NCBI GenBank assembly: GCA_009845645.1
Contig: VXZF01000664.1
Coordinates: forward strand, 1-5,406
Reading direction: 5' to 3'
Length of the DNA: 5,406 bases
Origin: Gemmatimonadota bacterium
GTDB lineage: Bacteria > Latescibacterota > UBA2968 > UBA8231
Shown: positions 1 to 5,406 of the stretch, piece by piece
Numbering within the stretch: the first letter of the stretch is position 1
How the letters are laid out: each line of letters starts with the position of its first letter
Made by a program: the position numbers and the translations under genes
The notes under the pieces: generated by a model
The model's input: the letters and a program-made list of their open reading frames with translations, nothing else
The model's database searches: none
Told to the model about the DNA's origin: nothing

Positions 1-1115
1 CCGTGGAGGTCAAATCGACGATTGCCGGCGAAATCCGCGATTTGCCCATCGAGGCTGGCGCGTGGGTGGAGACGGGTGAGCTGATGGCCGTCATTGAGCC
101 AGATCCCAATCAGTCGCTGCAATTGTATCAGAAGCGCTCGAGCGTGGAGCAGGGCAAGATCGACCTAGCGGAGCAGGAGCGGAACTTTGAGCGTCAGAAA
201 GCCCTCTTCGACCGCAAGATGATACCGGCCAAGCAATTTGAGGAAGCCGAGGTGCGCCTGACGCGCGCGCGCACTGGCCTGCGCTTAGCCCAGCTCGAAC
301 TCGACATGCTCGAAGCCAAGGCCAATCTGCAGCGCTCCCAGCTCTCAGAGGATCAAGTCGCGCTCGACGAGGTGCGCGTCCTCGCCCCGATCGACGGCAT
401 TGTCATCCGCCGCGATGTAGAGGTGGGCGAGGTGGTGTCCTCTGGGCTGTCGTCGTATTCCGGTGGGACGGTGCTCTTTGAGATCGGCGACCCCAGCCAA
501 TTGATTGTGCGCGGCGACATCGCGGAAATCGACATTGGCCGGGTGGAGGTCAGCCAAGACGTGGACATTATCGTGGATGCGTATCCCGACACCACGTATC
601 GCGGCAGAGTGCGCTGGATTGCTCCCGTGGGCCAGCAGAAGCAGGGCAGTACCATCGTCACCTTTGACACGGAGATCGAGATTACCGACCAAGCGCCGCG
701 TCTGCGCCAGGGCATGTCCTGCGACATCGACATTCTCTTTGCGCGGCGCGACAGCGCTGTGTACTTGCCGGTCGAGCGGGCGCTGGAGGTTTTTGATGAT
801 GAGGACGGAGAGGACGTGCGCGGCGCGGGCACGCGCGGTCGCTTTGTCGCGTACGTCGCAGAGTTGTCGGATTCGCTAGCCGCCGCTCCAGACAGCACGC
901 ACTCGGACAGTACGCGCTCGGACAGCGTGCTGCAAATGCCGCTAAGTGTTTTCGCCGAGGTGGAATTGGCCACCGGCATTGAGACCTCGACCCGCCTCGA
1001 AGTTCTCTCCGGTCTCACCGAAGGCGACCGCGTCGCCGAAGACCCGAGTGTCATTCGCAGCAAACTGGAGCAAAAGGACGAGGAGAAGGACGAAGAGAAA
1101 GACGAAGAGGACTGA
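1..1115 (+). CDS. HlyD/MacA-like periplasmic adaptor (membrane fusion protein), 5' truncated
   Basis: This is the adaptor subunit of a tripartite ABC exporter, which bridges the inner-membrane permease and an outer-membrane channel in the periplasm. Numbering from the codon at position 3, residues 1-34 are the first half of the lipoyl domain (VKSTIAGEIRDLPIEAGAWV). Residues about 38-122 are a charged alpha-helical coiled-coil hairpin. Residues about 123-165 are the second lipoyl half (VLAPIDGIVIRRDVEVGEVV), residues about 166-247 a beta-barrel, and residues about 250-350 a membrane-proximal domain ending LEVLSGLTEGDRV. The signal or membrane anchor expected before the lipoyl domain is missing, so the gene begins upstream. 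The GTG at position 3 is an internal valine codon, not a start. Two oddities are a DSTHS/DSTRS repeat in the membrane-proximal domain and a C-terminal tail of three KDEE units. The TGA stop overlaps the next ATG by one base. Family assignment is firm; the substrate is unknown. Confidence 0.92.
   Translation, partial: VEVKSTIAGEIRDLPIEAGAWVETGELMAVIEPDPNQSLQLYQKRSSVEQGKIDLAEQERNFERQKALFDRKMIPAKQFEEAEVRLTRARTGLRLAQLELDMLEAKANLQRSQLSEDQVALDEVRVLAPIDGIVIRRDVEVGEVVSSGLSSYSGGTVLFEIGDPSQLIVRGDIAEIDIGRVEVSQDVDIIVDAYPDTTYRGRVRWIAPVGQQKQGSTIVTFDTEIEITDQAPRLRQGMSCDIDILFARRDSAVYLPVERALEVFDDEDGEDVRGAGTRGRFVAYVAELSDSLAAAPDSTHSDSTRSDSVLQMPLSVFAEVELATGIETSTRLEVLSGLTEGDRVAEDPSVIRSKLEQKDEEKDEEKDEED
891..929 (+). 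repeat. 15-base tandem repeat inside the adaptor gene
   Basis: Two 15-base units, GACAGCACGCACTCG (891-905) and GACAGTACGCGCTCG (906-920), differ at two positions. A partial third copy begins GACAGCGTG (921-929). They encode DSTHS, DSTRS and DSV, a serine/aspartate-rich stretch between two beta-strands of the membrane-proximal domain. This is probably a surface loop expanded by slippage; the function is unknown. Confidence 0.7.
1074..1109 (+). repeat. Three 12-base repeats encoding a KDEE tail
   Basis: Three in-frame 12-base units (1074-1085, 1086-1097, 1098-1109) each encode KDEE and differ only at third codon positions (AAG/AAA, GAG/GAA). They are followed by GAC and the TGA stop, giving a very acidic C-terminal tail EQKDEEKDEEKDEED. 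The purine-rich DNA also supplies the GAGG at 1107-1110 that probably serves as the ribosome binding site for the next gene. Confidence 0.8.
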
Positions 1116-1117
1116 TG
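1107..1117 (+). promoter_or_regulatory. Ribosome binding site and TGATG stop-start junction
   Basis: GAGG at 1107-1110 lies four bases before the ATG at 1115. The adaptor's TGA (1113-1115) and this ATG share one base. The site is encoded by the last codons of the adaptor gene, so the permease is probably translated by re-initiating or coupled ribosomes. Confidence 0.55.
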
Positions 1118-2344
1118 ACCCTGCTCGAACCCCTCTTTGCCGGCTTGGGTCAGCTTCGGGCGCACAAGCTGCGCTCGCTGCTGACGCTGTTGGGCATTGT
1201 CATTGGCGTGGCGGCTATCATTGCGGTGGTGTCGCTTGGGGAGGGATTGCGCCGCGAGGTGATCTCGCAGTTCATCTTCAGCGGCGGGGCGGGCATGATC
1301 GAGGTGGAGCCGCCGCGTCAGTGGGTGCGCAAGGATGGCCGCTGGGTGCGCCGCCCTTGGGAGGAGTACCTGACTGAGGCCGACATGGCGGCCATGCAGC
1401 GGGAAATCGACGGGCTGCACGCGCTCGTGCCCGAGATTCACGGTAGCGCTGCACTACAGCGCGGCAAAACCACCGTGGATGCGAGCTATACGGGCACTTC
1501 TGCTGCGTTCAACGAGGGCTTCAACTGGCCCGTTCTCGGTGGTCGGCCCCTAAACGCGGACGACTTGCGCCTCGCCCGCAAGGTCTGCTTACTCGGCGAC
1601 GATGTATATGGGAACCTTTTTCAGGGAGCCAACCCGCTAGGCAAGGAGATCCTGCTCAACGGCGACCGCTACGTGGTCGTTGGCGTACTCGACGAGCGCG
1701 TCCGCTTTGGCCGAAGTGACGGCAACATAGTGTTGGTTCCGTACACCACGGCCCAAAAGCGGTTGCGAGGAGAGGATCACTTTTCGGAACTCACGCTCTT
1801 CGTCGAGGATTTGGATGCCGTCGAGCGGGTCGTTGCTGCGGTGCGCCGCGTCCTCCGACGGCACCACGAGCACGGCGACGAGTTCAGGATCGAGACTAGC
1901 CAGGGAGAGATAGACGACGCCAATGAGGTCTTCCGCGTCTTGCAGCAGGTGGGCGGTGGGATTGCGGGGATTTCGCTGTTGGTGGGCGGCATTGGCATTA
2001 TGAACATCTTGCTGGTGTCGGTGGCCGAGCGCACCCGCGAGATTGGTATCCGCAAGGCCCTCGGCGCCAAGCCGCGCCACATCCTCGGCCAGTTCCTCGC
2101 CGAGTCCGTCGTATTGAGCATGGTCGGTGGCCTGTTGGGCATCCTCACCGGTTTCGGCTTTGGCTTGGGGGCGGCCTTTGTCATTCAACAGCTCGCGCCC
2201 GGTGCGCCTTTTACCAGCATTGTCTCGGCTGAGTCCGTGCTCTGGGCAGTCGGCTTTTCATCGGCGGTCGGCATTTTCTTCGGCGTCTATCCCGCCTTTC
2301 GCGCGGCCCGGCTCGATCCGGTAGAAGCGCTGCGTCGCACGTGA
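1115..2344 (+). CDS. MacB-like ABC transporter permease A (MacB_PCD + FtsX domains)
   Basis: This 409-residue inner-membrane permease of the MacB/FtsX (type VII ABC) class works by mechanotransmission on periplasmic substrates. TM1 is at about residues 21-43 (LLTLLGIVIGVAAIIAVVSLGE), followed by a periplasmic core domain at about 44-275. TM2 (about 279-302) leads into the family hallmark [20 protein letters not shown] at 293-311 and IRKALGA at 312-318. TM3 is at about 328-356 and TM4 at about 373-393, ending with YPAFRAARLDPVEALR near the C-terminus. It lacks the N-terminal ATPase of E. coli MacB, which is supplied here by a separate downstream gene. The ATG start is set by the overlap with the adaptor stop and by matching the paralogue, whose TM1 motif begins at the same residue number. 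The substrate (lipoprotein, peptide, drug or siderophore) is not predictable. The functional class is very likely. Confidence 0.93.
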   Translation: MTLLEPLFAGLGQLRAHKLRSLLTLLGIVIGVAAIIAVVSLGEGLRREVISQFIFSGGAGMIEVEPPRQWVRKDGRWVRRPWEEYLTEADMAAMQREIDGLHALVPEIHGSAALQRGKTTVDASYTGTSAAFNEGFNWPVLGGRPLNADDLRLARKVCLLGDDVYGNLFQGANPLGKEILLNGDRYVVVGVLDERVRFGRSDGNIVLVPYTTAQKRLRGEDHFSELTLFVEDLDAVERVVAAVRRVLRRHHEHGDEFRIETSQGEIDDANEVFRVLQQVGGGIAGISLLVGGIGIMNILLVSVAERTREIGIRKALGAKPRHILGQFLAESVVLSMVGGLLGILTGFGFGLGAAFVIQQLAPGAPFTSIVSAESVLWAVGFSSAVGIFFGVYPAFRAARLDPVEALRRT

Positions 2345-3564
2345 TTTTCCTCGAAGCCATCCGCATTGCCCTCGGGCAAATATGGGTCAACAAGCTGCGC
2401 ACAGCGCTGACCTTGCTGGGCATGATGATTGGGGTCGGCGCGGTCGTCGGCATTGTGTCTATTGGCGAAGGGATGAGGCAGTTTGTCATCGACGAGTTTG
2501 GTAAGTTAGGCGGGGCGCAGTTCGTGATGATTACGCCGCAATACATGCAGCTCAAGGACGGCCGCTGGGTGCCCAACCCCCGCTATAAGCCCTTGACCAT
2601 GGACGACTTGGCCGTAGTCGAGCAATCCTCCGACCGCTTAGCCGCGGTCCTGCCTTCTATGAATAGTGGAGCCAATCTGCGCTATCGCAAGGCCAGCTAC
2701 CAGACCAGTGCGGCTGGGACCTTGCCCGAGTTCTCCGAGGTGTACAACTGGGAGGTCGCCGAGGGACGCTTTCTGATCAACGCCGACTTGGAAAAGCTGC
2801 GCCGGGTCTGCGTGATTGGGCAAGAGGTGCGCGAGGAGTTGTTTGGCTTGGCCCCCTTCTTGGGCCGCGAGGTCAAGCTCAACGGCCAGCGCTTTACGGT
2901 CGTCGGCCTCATGGAGGATCGCCAGACCTTTGGCGAGAACTGGGGCGATCAAGTGCTGGTGCCGGTGACGACGGCCCAGCGACGGCTCGCTGGCAACAAG
3001 TACATCCAAGCCATGGTAGCCCATGCCAAGGAGCAAGAAGACGTGCCCGACATTACCGAGGCTATTGAAAAGGCACTCAAAAAGCGCCACGGCCCGGAAG
3101 CGAGCTATCAGATCGTCAGTGGCCGCAGCATCCTAGAGCAGGTTGAGCAGACCATTTTGCTGTTGAAGTTGGTTGTGGGTGGGATTGCGGGGATTTCGCT
3201 GTTGGTGGGCGGGATTGGCATTATGAATATCTTGCTGGTATCGGTGGCCGAGCGCACCCGCGAGATTGGCATCCGCAAGGCCCTCGGGGCCAAGCCGGTG
3301 ACGCTGCTGTGGCAATTCGTAATCGAAGCGATGGCCCTGAGCTTGACGGGGGGAGCGCTCGGGGTGGCTGCGGGCTATGGGTTGGGCGAGGGCATTGCAC
3401 GCGTCATTTCCCATTACAGCGAACTGAACTTTCCCAGCATTGTTTCGCCGGAGGCCACGCTGTTCGTGCTGGCCCTGTCCATTGCGATTGGTCTTTTCTT
3501 TGGCATCTATCCGGCGGCCCGCGCCTCGCGGCTCGATCCAGTGGATGCTTTGCGCTCGGAGTGA
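2341..3564 (+). CDS. MacB-like ABC transporter permease B (MacB_PCD + FtsX domains)
   Basis: This is the second permease, 407 residues, paralogous to the one just upstream and probably its heterodimer partner. TM1 is at about residues 21-42 ([19 protein letters not shown]), the periplasmic core at about 43-270, TM2 at about 273-301, TM3 at about 324-355 and TM4 at about 371-391. The MacB hallmark occupies 292-317, and the end reads [18 protein letters not shown]. Both permeases carry KDGRWV soon after TM1 and (R/K)xVC(L/V)(L/I)G in the core. The GTG start at 2341 shares GTGA with the previous gene's stop. There is no strong Shine-Dalgarno before it, which points to translational coupling. The start is supported by exact N-terminal register with permease A (LR at residues 19-20, TLLG at 24-27 in both). 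A 120-base stretch is almost identical to the upstream gene, while the flanks have diverged. Confidence 0.93.
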   Translation: MIFLEAIRIALGQIWVNKLRTALTLLGMMIGVGAVVGIVSIGEGMRQFVIDEFGKLGGAQFVMITPQYMQLKDGRWVPNPRYKPLTMDDLAVVEQSSDRLAAVLPSMNSGANLRYRKASYQTSAAGTLPEFSEVYNWEVAEGRFLINADLEKLRRVCVIGQEVREELFGLAPFLGREVKLNGQRFTVVGLMEDRQTFGENWGDQVLVPVTTAQRRLAGNKYIQAMVAHAKEQEDVPDITEAIEKALKKRHGPEASYQIVSGRSILEQVEQTILLLKLVVGGIAGISLLVGGIGIMNILLVSVAERTREIGIRKALGAKPVTLLWQFVIEAMALSLTGGALGVAAGYGLGEGIARVISHYSELNFPSIVSPEATLFVLALSIAIGLFFGIYPAARASRLDPVDALRSE

Positions 3565-3571
3565 TCTCGTG
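3558..3571 (+). promoter_or_regulatory. Ribosome binding site deciding the GTG start of the ATPase gene
   Basis: GGAG at 3558-3561 lies seven bases before the GTG at 3569, just past the permease stop (TGA 3562-3564). The reading frame is open further upstream to an ATG at 3440, but that start would overlap the permease gene by more than 120 bases and add residues with no place in an ABC ATPase. The GTG gives the normal N-terminus [12 protein letters not shown]. Confidence 0.7.
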
Positions 3572-4249
3572 CTGATCGAACTGAATGGCATTAGCAAGGT
3601 TTACGTGCGCGGCACTGAGGAAGTACACGCCTTGCGCTCGGTGGATTTGGCGATTGATGACAACGAATACGTCTCGCTGATGGGGCCTTCTGGCTCGGGC
3701 AAATCCACGTTGATGAATATCTTAGGTTGCTTGGATTCGCCCACGGAGGGGACGTATCGCTTGAACGGCACGGATGTGTCGCGTATGAATGCCAACGAGT
3801 TGGCCGAAGTGCGCAACAGCCGCGTTGGCTTCATCTTCCAGACTTTCAACTTGCTGCCGCGCGCGTCGGCCCTGCAAAACGTCGAGCTGCCGCTGATTTA
3901 CAATGGCCAGCGCCGCAAGGTACGCCGCGCCCGGGCGATTCAGGCGCTGGAGCGGGTTGGTTTGGCCGACCGCATGACGCACCGCCCGGCCGAGCTGTCC
4001 GGCGGCCAATGCCAGCGGGTGGCCATTGCCCGCGCCTTGGCCAACGGGCCGTCGCTGCTGTTGGCCGACGAGCCGACCGGCAATCTCGACTCTAGCACCG
4101 GCGAGGAGATCATGCTGCTCTTCGACGCTTTGCACGAAGAGGGCAATACCGTGCTGTTGGTGACCCACGACCCCGTTATTGCCCTACAGGCCGAGCGGCT
4201 GATCCGCATCCACGACGGTCGGATTGCTTCTGACGAGCAGTTGGCGTAG
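3569..4249 (+). CDS. ABC transporter ATP-binding protein, MacB/LolD class
   Basis: This 226-residue cytoplasmic ATPase powers the exporter formed with the two permeases and the adaptor. The full motif set is present: Walker [10 protein letters not shown] at 39-47, Q-loop FQTFNLLPR at 90-98, signature [15 protein letters not shown] at 143-157, Walker B LLLADEP at 163-169 with catalytic Glu168, D-loop GNLD at 171-174 and H-loop VTHD at 198-201 with His200. The length and the [14 protein letters not shown] and DEPTGNLDS patterns are typical of the LolD/MacB/FtsE family. One oddity is Cys148 in the signature, where this family normally has Gln (LSGGQQQR). That codon is TGC, three bases away from either Gln codon, so it is not a simple base-call slip. 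The gene follows permease B after four bases and is the last gene of the operon. Class is certain; substrate is unknown. Confidence 0.95.
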   Translation: MLIELNGISKVYVRGTEEVHALRSVDLAIDDNEYVSLMGPSGSGKSTLMNILGCLDSPTEGTYRLNGTDVSRMNANELAEVRNSRVGFIFQTFNLLPRASALQNVELPLIYNGQRRKVRRARAIQALERVGLADRMTHRPAELSGGQCQRVAIARALANGPSLLLADEPTGNLDSSTGEEIMLLFDALHEEGNTVLLVTHDPVIALQAERLIRIHDGRIASDEQLA

Positions 4250-4303
4250 TTGCGTTTGGTGCTGGTCGGGAGAGGGCGGGTGTCCGACTCTCTCAGTTCA
4301 TAG

Positions 4304-4321
4304 CACGGGTCGATGCCCGTG
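4304..4321 (+). terminator. Hairpin/palindrome CACGGG-N6-CCCGTG (possible terminator or operator)
   Basis: A perfect 6-base inverted repeat (4304-4309 and 4316-4321) with a 6-base loop lies 55 bases after the exporter operon's stop. No T-run follows (the next bases are AAATTG), so it is not a canonical intrinsic terminator. It ends three bases before a TTGACA box, so it could instead be a regulator's binding site for the downstream gene. Both readings are inference. Confidence 0.3.
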
Positions 4322-4324
4322 AAA

Positions 4325-4353
4325 TTGACACACTTTCCGCGTTCCACTATTCT
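4325..4353 (+). promoter_or_regulatory. Candidate sigma70-type promoter for the dimethylformamidase-like gene
   Basis: TTGACA at 4325-4330 is a perfect -35 consensus. After exactly 17 bases, TATTCT at 4348-4353 matches the -10 consensus at four of six positions. Transcription would begin near 4360, giving a leader of about 60 bases before the ATG at 4423. It lies in the only real spacer of the window, between the exporter operon and the next gene. Housekeeping sigma consensus is assumed for this unknown organism. Confidence 0.5.
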
Positions 4354-4412
4354 TGCGCGCTAGAGACCACCGCAGACTGTCTCCGGTCTTGGTTACACGG
4401 CCCTAGTGGCGC

Positions 4413-4425
4413 GGAGAAATCAATG
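4413..4425 (+). promoter_or_regulatory. Ribosome binding site of the dimethylformamidase-like gene
   Basis: GGAG at 4413-4416 lies six bases before the ATG at 4423, which is ideal spacing. The frame is open further upstream, but this ATG gives the N-terminus MKIVGYSDR that I recall for this family. The site is complementary to TCTCCG at 4380-4385 in the leader (CGGAGA at 4412-4417). Confidence 0.7.
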
Positions 4426-5406
4426 AAAATCGTCGGGTACAGTGACCGTTTCAGCGTGCGGCCTGGGCAGACCATACGCTTCATGGTCAGCAGCGAAGCG
4501 CCCACATATCGCGCCCAACTCGTGCGCCTGCGGCATACGGACGCCAATCCCCAAGGTCCTGGCTGCAAAATCGAAGCGCTCGCATCCTCGATCAGCGGCG
4601 AGTACCCGGGTCGGTACCAAGCCATCCACAGCGGCTCGTATGCGGCCGTGCCGCACCACCCTTTGTTGAATTGCCCCGATGGGTTTACCCTGCGGGCGTG
4701 GATTTACCCCACCACGCCGCAAAAGGGCCTGCAAGGGCTGTTGACCAAGTTGTCCGGCCAATCGGGCTATGGTCTCTTTATCGCCGAGGACGGGTCGCTG
4801 GCCCTGTGGATCGGCGATGGGACGCGGCTGGAAAAAGTGAGCACCGGCGTGGCCCTGCACCCAGCGCAATGGCACTGTATCGCCGCCAGCTACGACGCGG
4901 CCACTGGAACTGTCCACCTCTACCAGGAACTACAGTCCAACTGGCCGGTGCCCCGCGCCCGAGCAGAGGTTTGCAAAACCATCAGCCCTCTAACTGTGGG
5001 AGAAAACGAGGAGGATTTGCTGATGGCCGCCAAGGCGGGTCCGGTGGCCATCCACCACTTCAATGGCAAGATCGACAACCCGCGGCTCTACGGCCGCGCG
5101 CTCTCCGTGGCGGAGACCGACGCCGACACCCCGATCGCCAACTGGGACTTTTCCCTGGATATCGGCGCGGAAATAGTGCGCGATACCGAGGCCAACCAAC
5201 TCCACGGCCGCACGGTCAACCTGCCAACCCGGGCCGTGACCGGGCACAACTGGACCGGCGACGAGTCGGATTTCAAAGTCGCCCCCAGCCAGTACGGGGC
5301 CATTCACTTCCACGACGACGATCTCGAAGACGCCCACTGGGATGCCGCCTTTGAGTGGACCGTGCCCTCGGACTGGCCGAGCGGCGTGTACGCGGTCCAC
5401 TTGACC
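4423..5406 (+). CDS. N,N-dimethylformamidase large (beta) subunit-like protein, 3' truncated
   Basis: The frame is open for 328 codons from the ATG to the window edge, with no stop. The N-terminus MKIVGYSDRFSVRPGQTIRF, followed by TDANPQGPG (39-47) and GEYPGRYQAIHSGSYAAVP (59-77), resembles the start of the dimethylformamidase large subunit as I remember that family. Residues about 80-235 form a LamG/concanavalin-like beta-sandwich: FTLRAWIYPTTP at 88-99, GYGLFIAEDGSLALWIGDG at 115-133, WHCIAASYDAATGTVHLYQ at 150-168 and FNGKIDNPRLYGRALS at 213-228. The AIHFHDDDLEDAHW stretch at 293-306 opens the large C-terminal domain. Known enzymes hydrolyse dimethylformamide to dimethylamine and formate with a Tyr/Tyr/Glu-bound iron; those residues would lie beyond the window, so activity cannot be judged. 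Known large subunits are about 760 residues, so under half is visible. There is no signal peptide, suggesting a cytoplasmic protein. No small-subunit gene lies directly upstream. Many family members have unknown substrates. Confidence 0.8.
   Translation, partial: MKIVGYSDRFSVRPGQTIRFMVSSEAPTYRAQLVRLRHTDANPQGPGCKIEALASSISGEYPGRYQAIHSGSYAAVPHHPLLNCPDGFTLRAWIYPTTPQKGLQGLLTKLSGQSGYGLFIAEDGSLALWIGDGTRLEKVSTGVALHPAQWHCIAASYDAATGTVHLYQELQSNWPVPRARAEVCKTISPLTVGENEEDLLMAAKAGPVAIHHFNGKIDNPRLYGRALSVAETDADTPIANWDFSLDIGAEIVRDTEANQLHGRTVNLPTRAVTGHNWTGDESDFKVAPSQYGAIHFHDDDLEDAHWDAAFEWTVPSDWPSGVYAVHLT

Noticed and set aside
3..5. GTG at position 3 as the true adaptor start
   Set aside because: The protein would begin inside the first lipoyl half-motif and lack any membrane anchor or signal sequence. 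The gene clearly continues upstream of the window.
353..1441. Long antisense reading frame of 362 codons opposite the adaptor and permease A
   Set aside because: Its translation is low-complexity (serine- and arginine-rich runs opposite the KDEE repeats), with no recognisable domain. It lies opposite two clear genes and is a by-product of GC-rich codon usage.
3440..3568. Longer ATPase starting at the ATG at 3440
   Set aside because: It would overlap permease B by over 120 bases and add an arginine-rich leader foreign to ABC ATPases. The GTG at 3569 has a good ribosome binding site and gives the normal N-terminus.
1637..3597. Two antisense frames (1637-2188 and 3133-3597) that share similar peptides, at first sight a repeated antisense gene
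   Set aside because: The similarity comes only from the 120-base block shared by the two permease genes on the plus strand. Neither frame shows a domain or a start signal of its own.
4265..4294. Weak inverted repeats GTCGG/CCGAC and GAGAG/CTCTC just after the ATPase stop
   Set aside because: The arms are five bases with loops of about 14 bases, the two pairings exclude each other and no T-run follows. Too weak to call a terminator.
4353..4414. Possible tRNA or small RNA in the spacer, suggested by paired ends GCGCGCTAG and CTAGTGGCGC
   Set aside because: No tRNA arms, T-loop motif or CCA are visible. The segment overlaps the -10 box and the ribosome binding site, so it is better treated as leader DNA.
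4442..5354. Plus-strand frames at 4442-4669 and 4671-5354
   Set aside because: They are out of frame with the open dimethylformamidase-like frame starting at 4423, which gives recognisable family motifs throughout. Their translations are arginine- and proline-rich noise.
1..5406. CRISPR array, insertion sequence, attachment site or integron
   Set aside because: No regularly spaced repeats, terminal inverted repeats, transposase or integrase fragments, or tRNA-end duplications are visible.

Overview
The window is GC-rich, densely coding, plus-strand bacterial DNA with two unrelated blocks. The first (1-4249) is a tight four-gene operon for a MacB-type tripartite ABC exporter. The second (4423-5406) is the 5' part of a separate gene for an N,N-dimethylformamidase large-subunit-like protein, and it runs off the right edge. 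The periplasmic adaptor implies a diderm (Gram-negative type) organism. The style of the exporter together with a dimethylformamidase-like protein would fit an environmental lineage such as Latescibacterota, Gemmatimonadota or a sponge or soil symbiont. That placement is only an impression, because no marker gene is present.

Layout: 3-1115 is an HlyD/MacA-like membrane fusion protein missing its N-terminus at the left edge. 1115-2344 and 2341-3564 are two paralogous MacB-like permeases with an FtsX domain but no fused ATPase. 3569-4249 is the free-standing ATPase of the MacB/LolD class. Junctions are a 1-base overlap (TGATG), a 4-base overlap (GTGA) and a 4-base gap, so the four genes are almost certainly cotranscribed and translationally coupled. 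Together they would form an ATPase dimer, a probable permease heterodimer and an adaptor ring spanning the periplasm. No TolC-type outer-membrane channel is visible; it may lie upstream or be encoded elsewhere. The substrate cannot be read from the sequence.

The 173-base spacer (4250-4422) holds an 18-base hairpin/palindrome (4304-4321), a good sigma70-like promoter (TTGACA, 17-base spacer, TATTCT) and a leader with several competing inverted repeats, one of which covers the ribosome binding site of the next gene. The last gene therefore looks like an independently transcribed unit. Its product starts MKIVGYSDRFSVRPG, has a LamG-like middle domain and reaches an HFHDDD motif before the window ends. 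Its true reading frame stays open to the edge.

The main points for a second look are: a 120-base block nearly identical between the two otherwise diverged permeases, with only synonymous differences; the dimethylformamidase-like gene without a small-subunit partner directly upstream; the promoter, palindrome and leader before it; and low-complexity repeats in the adaptor. I found no clear evidence of a wholly new system.
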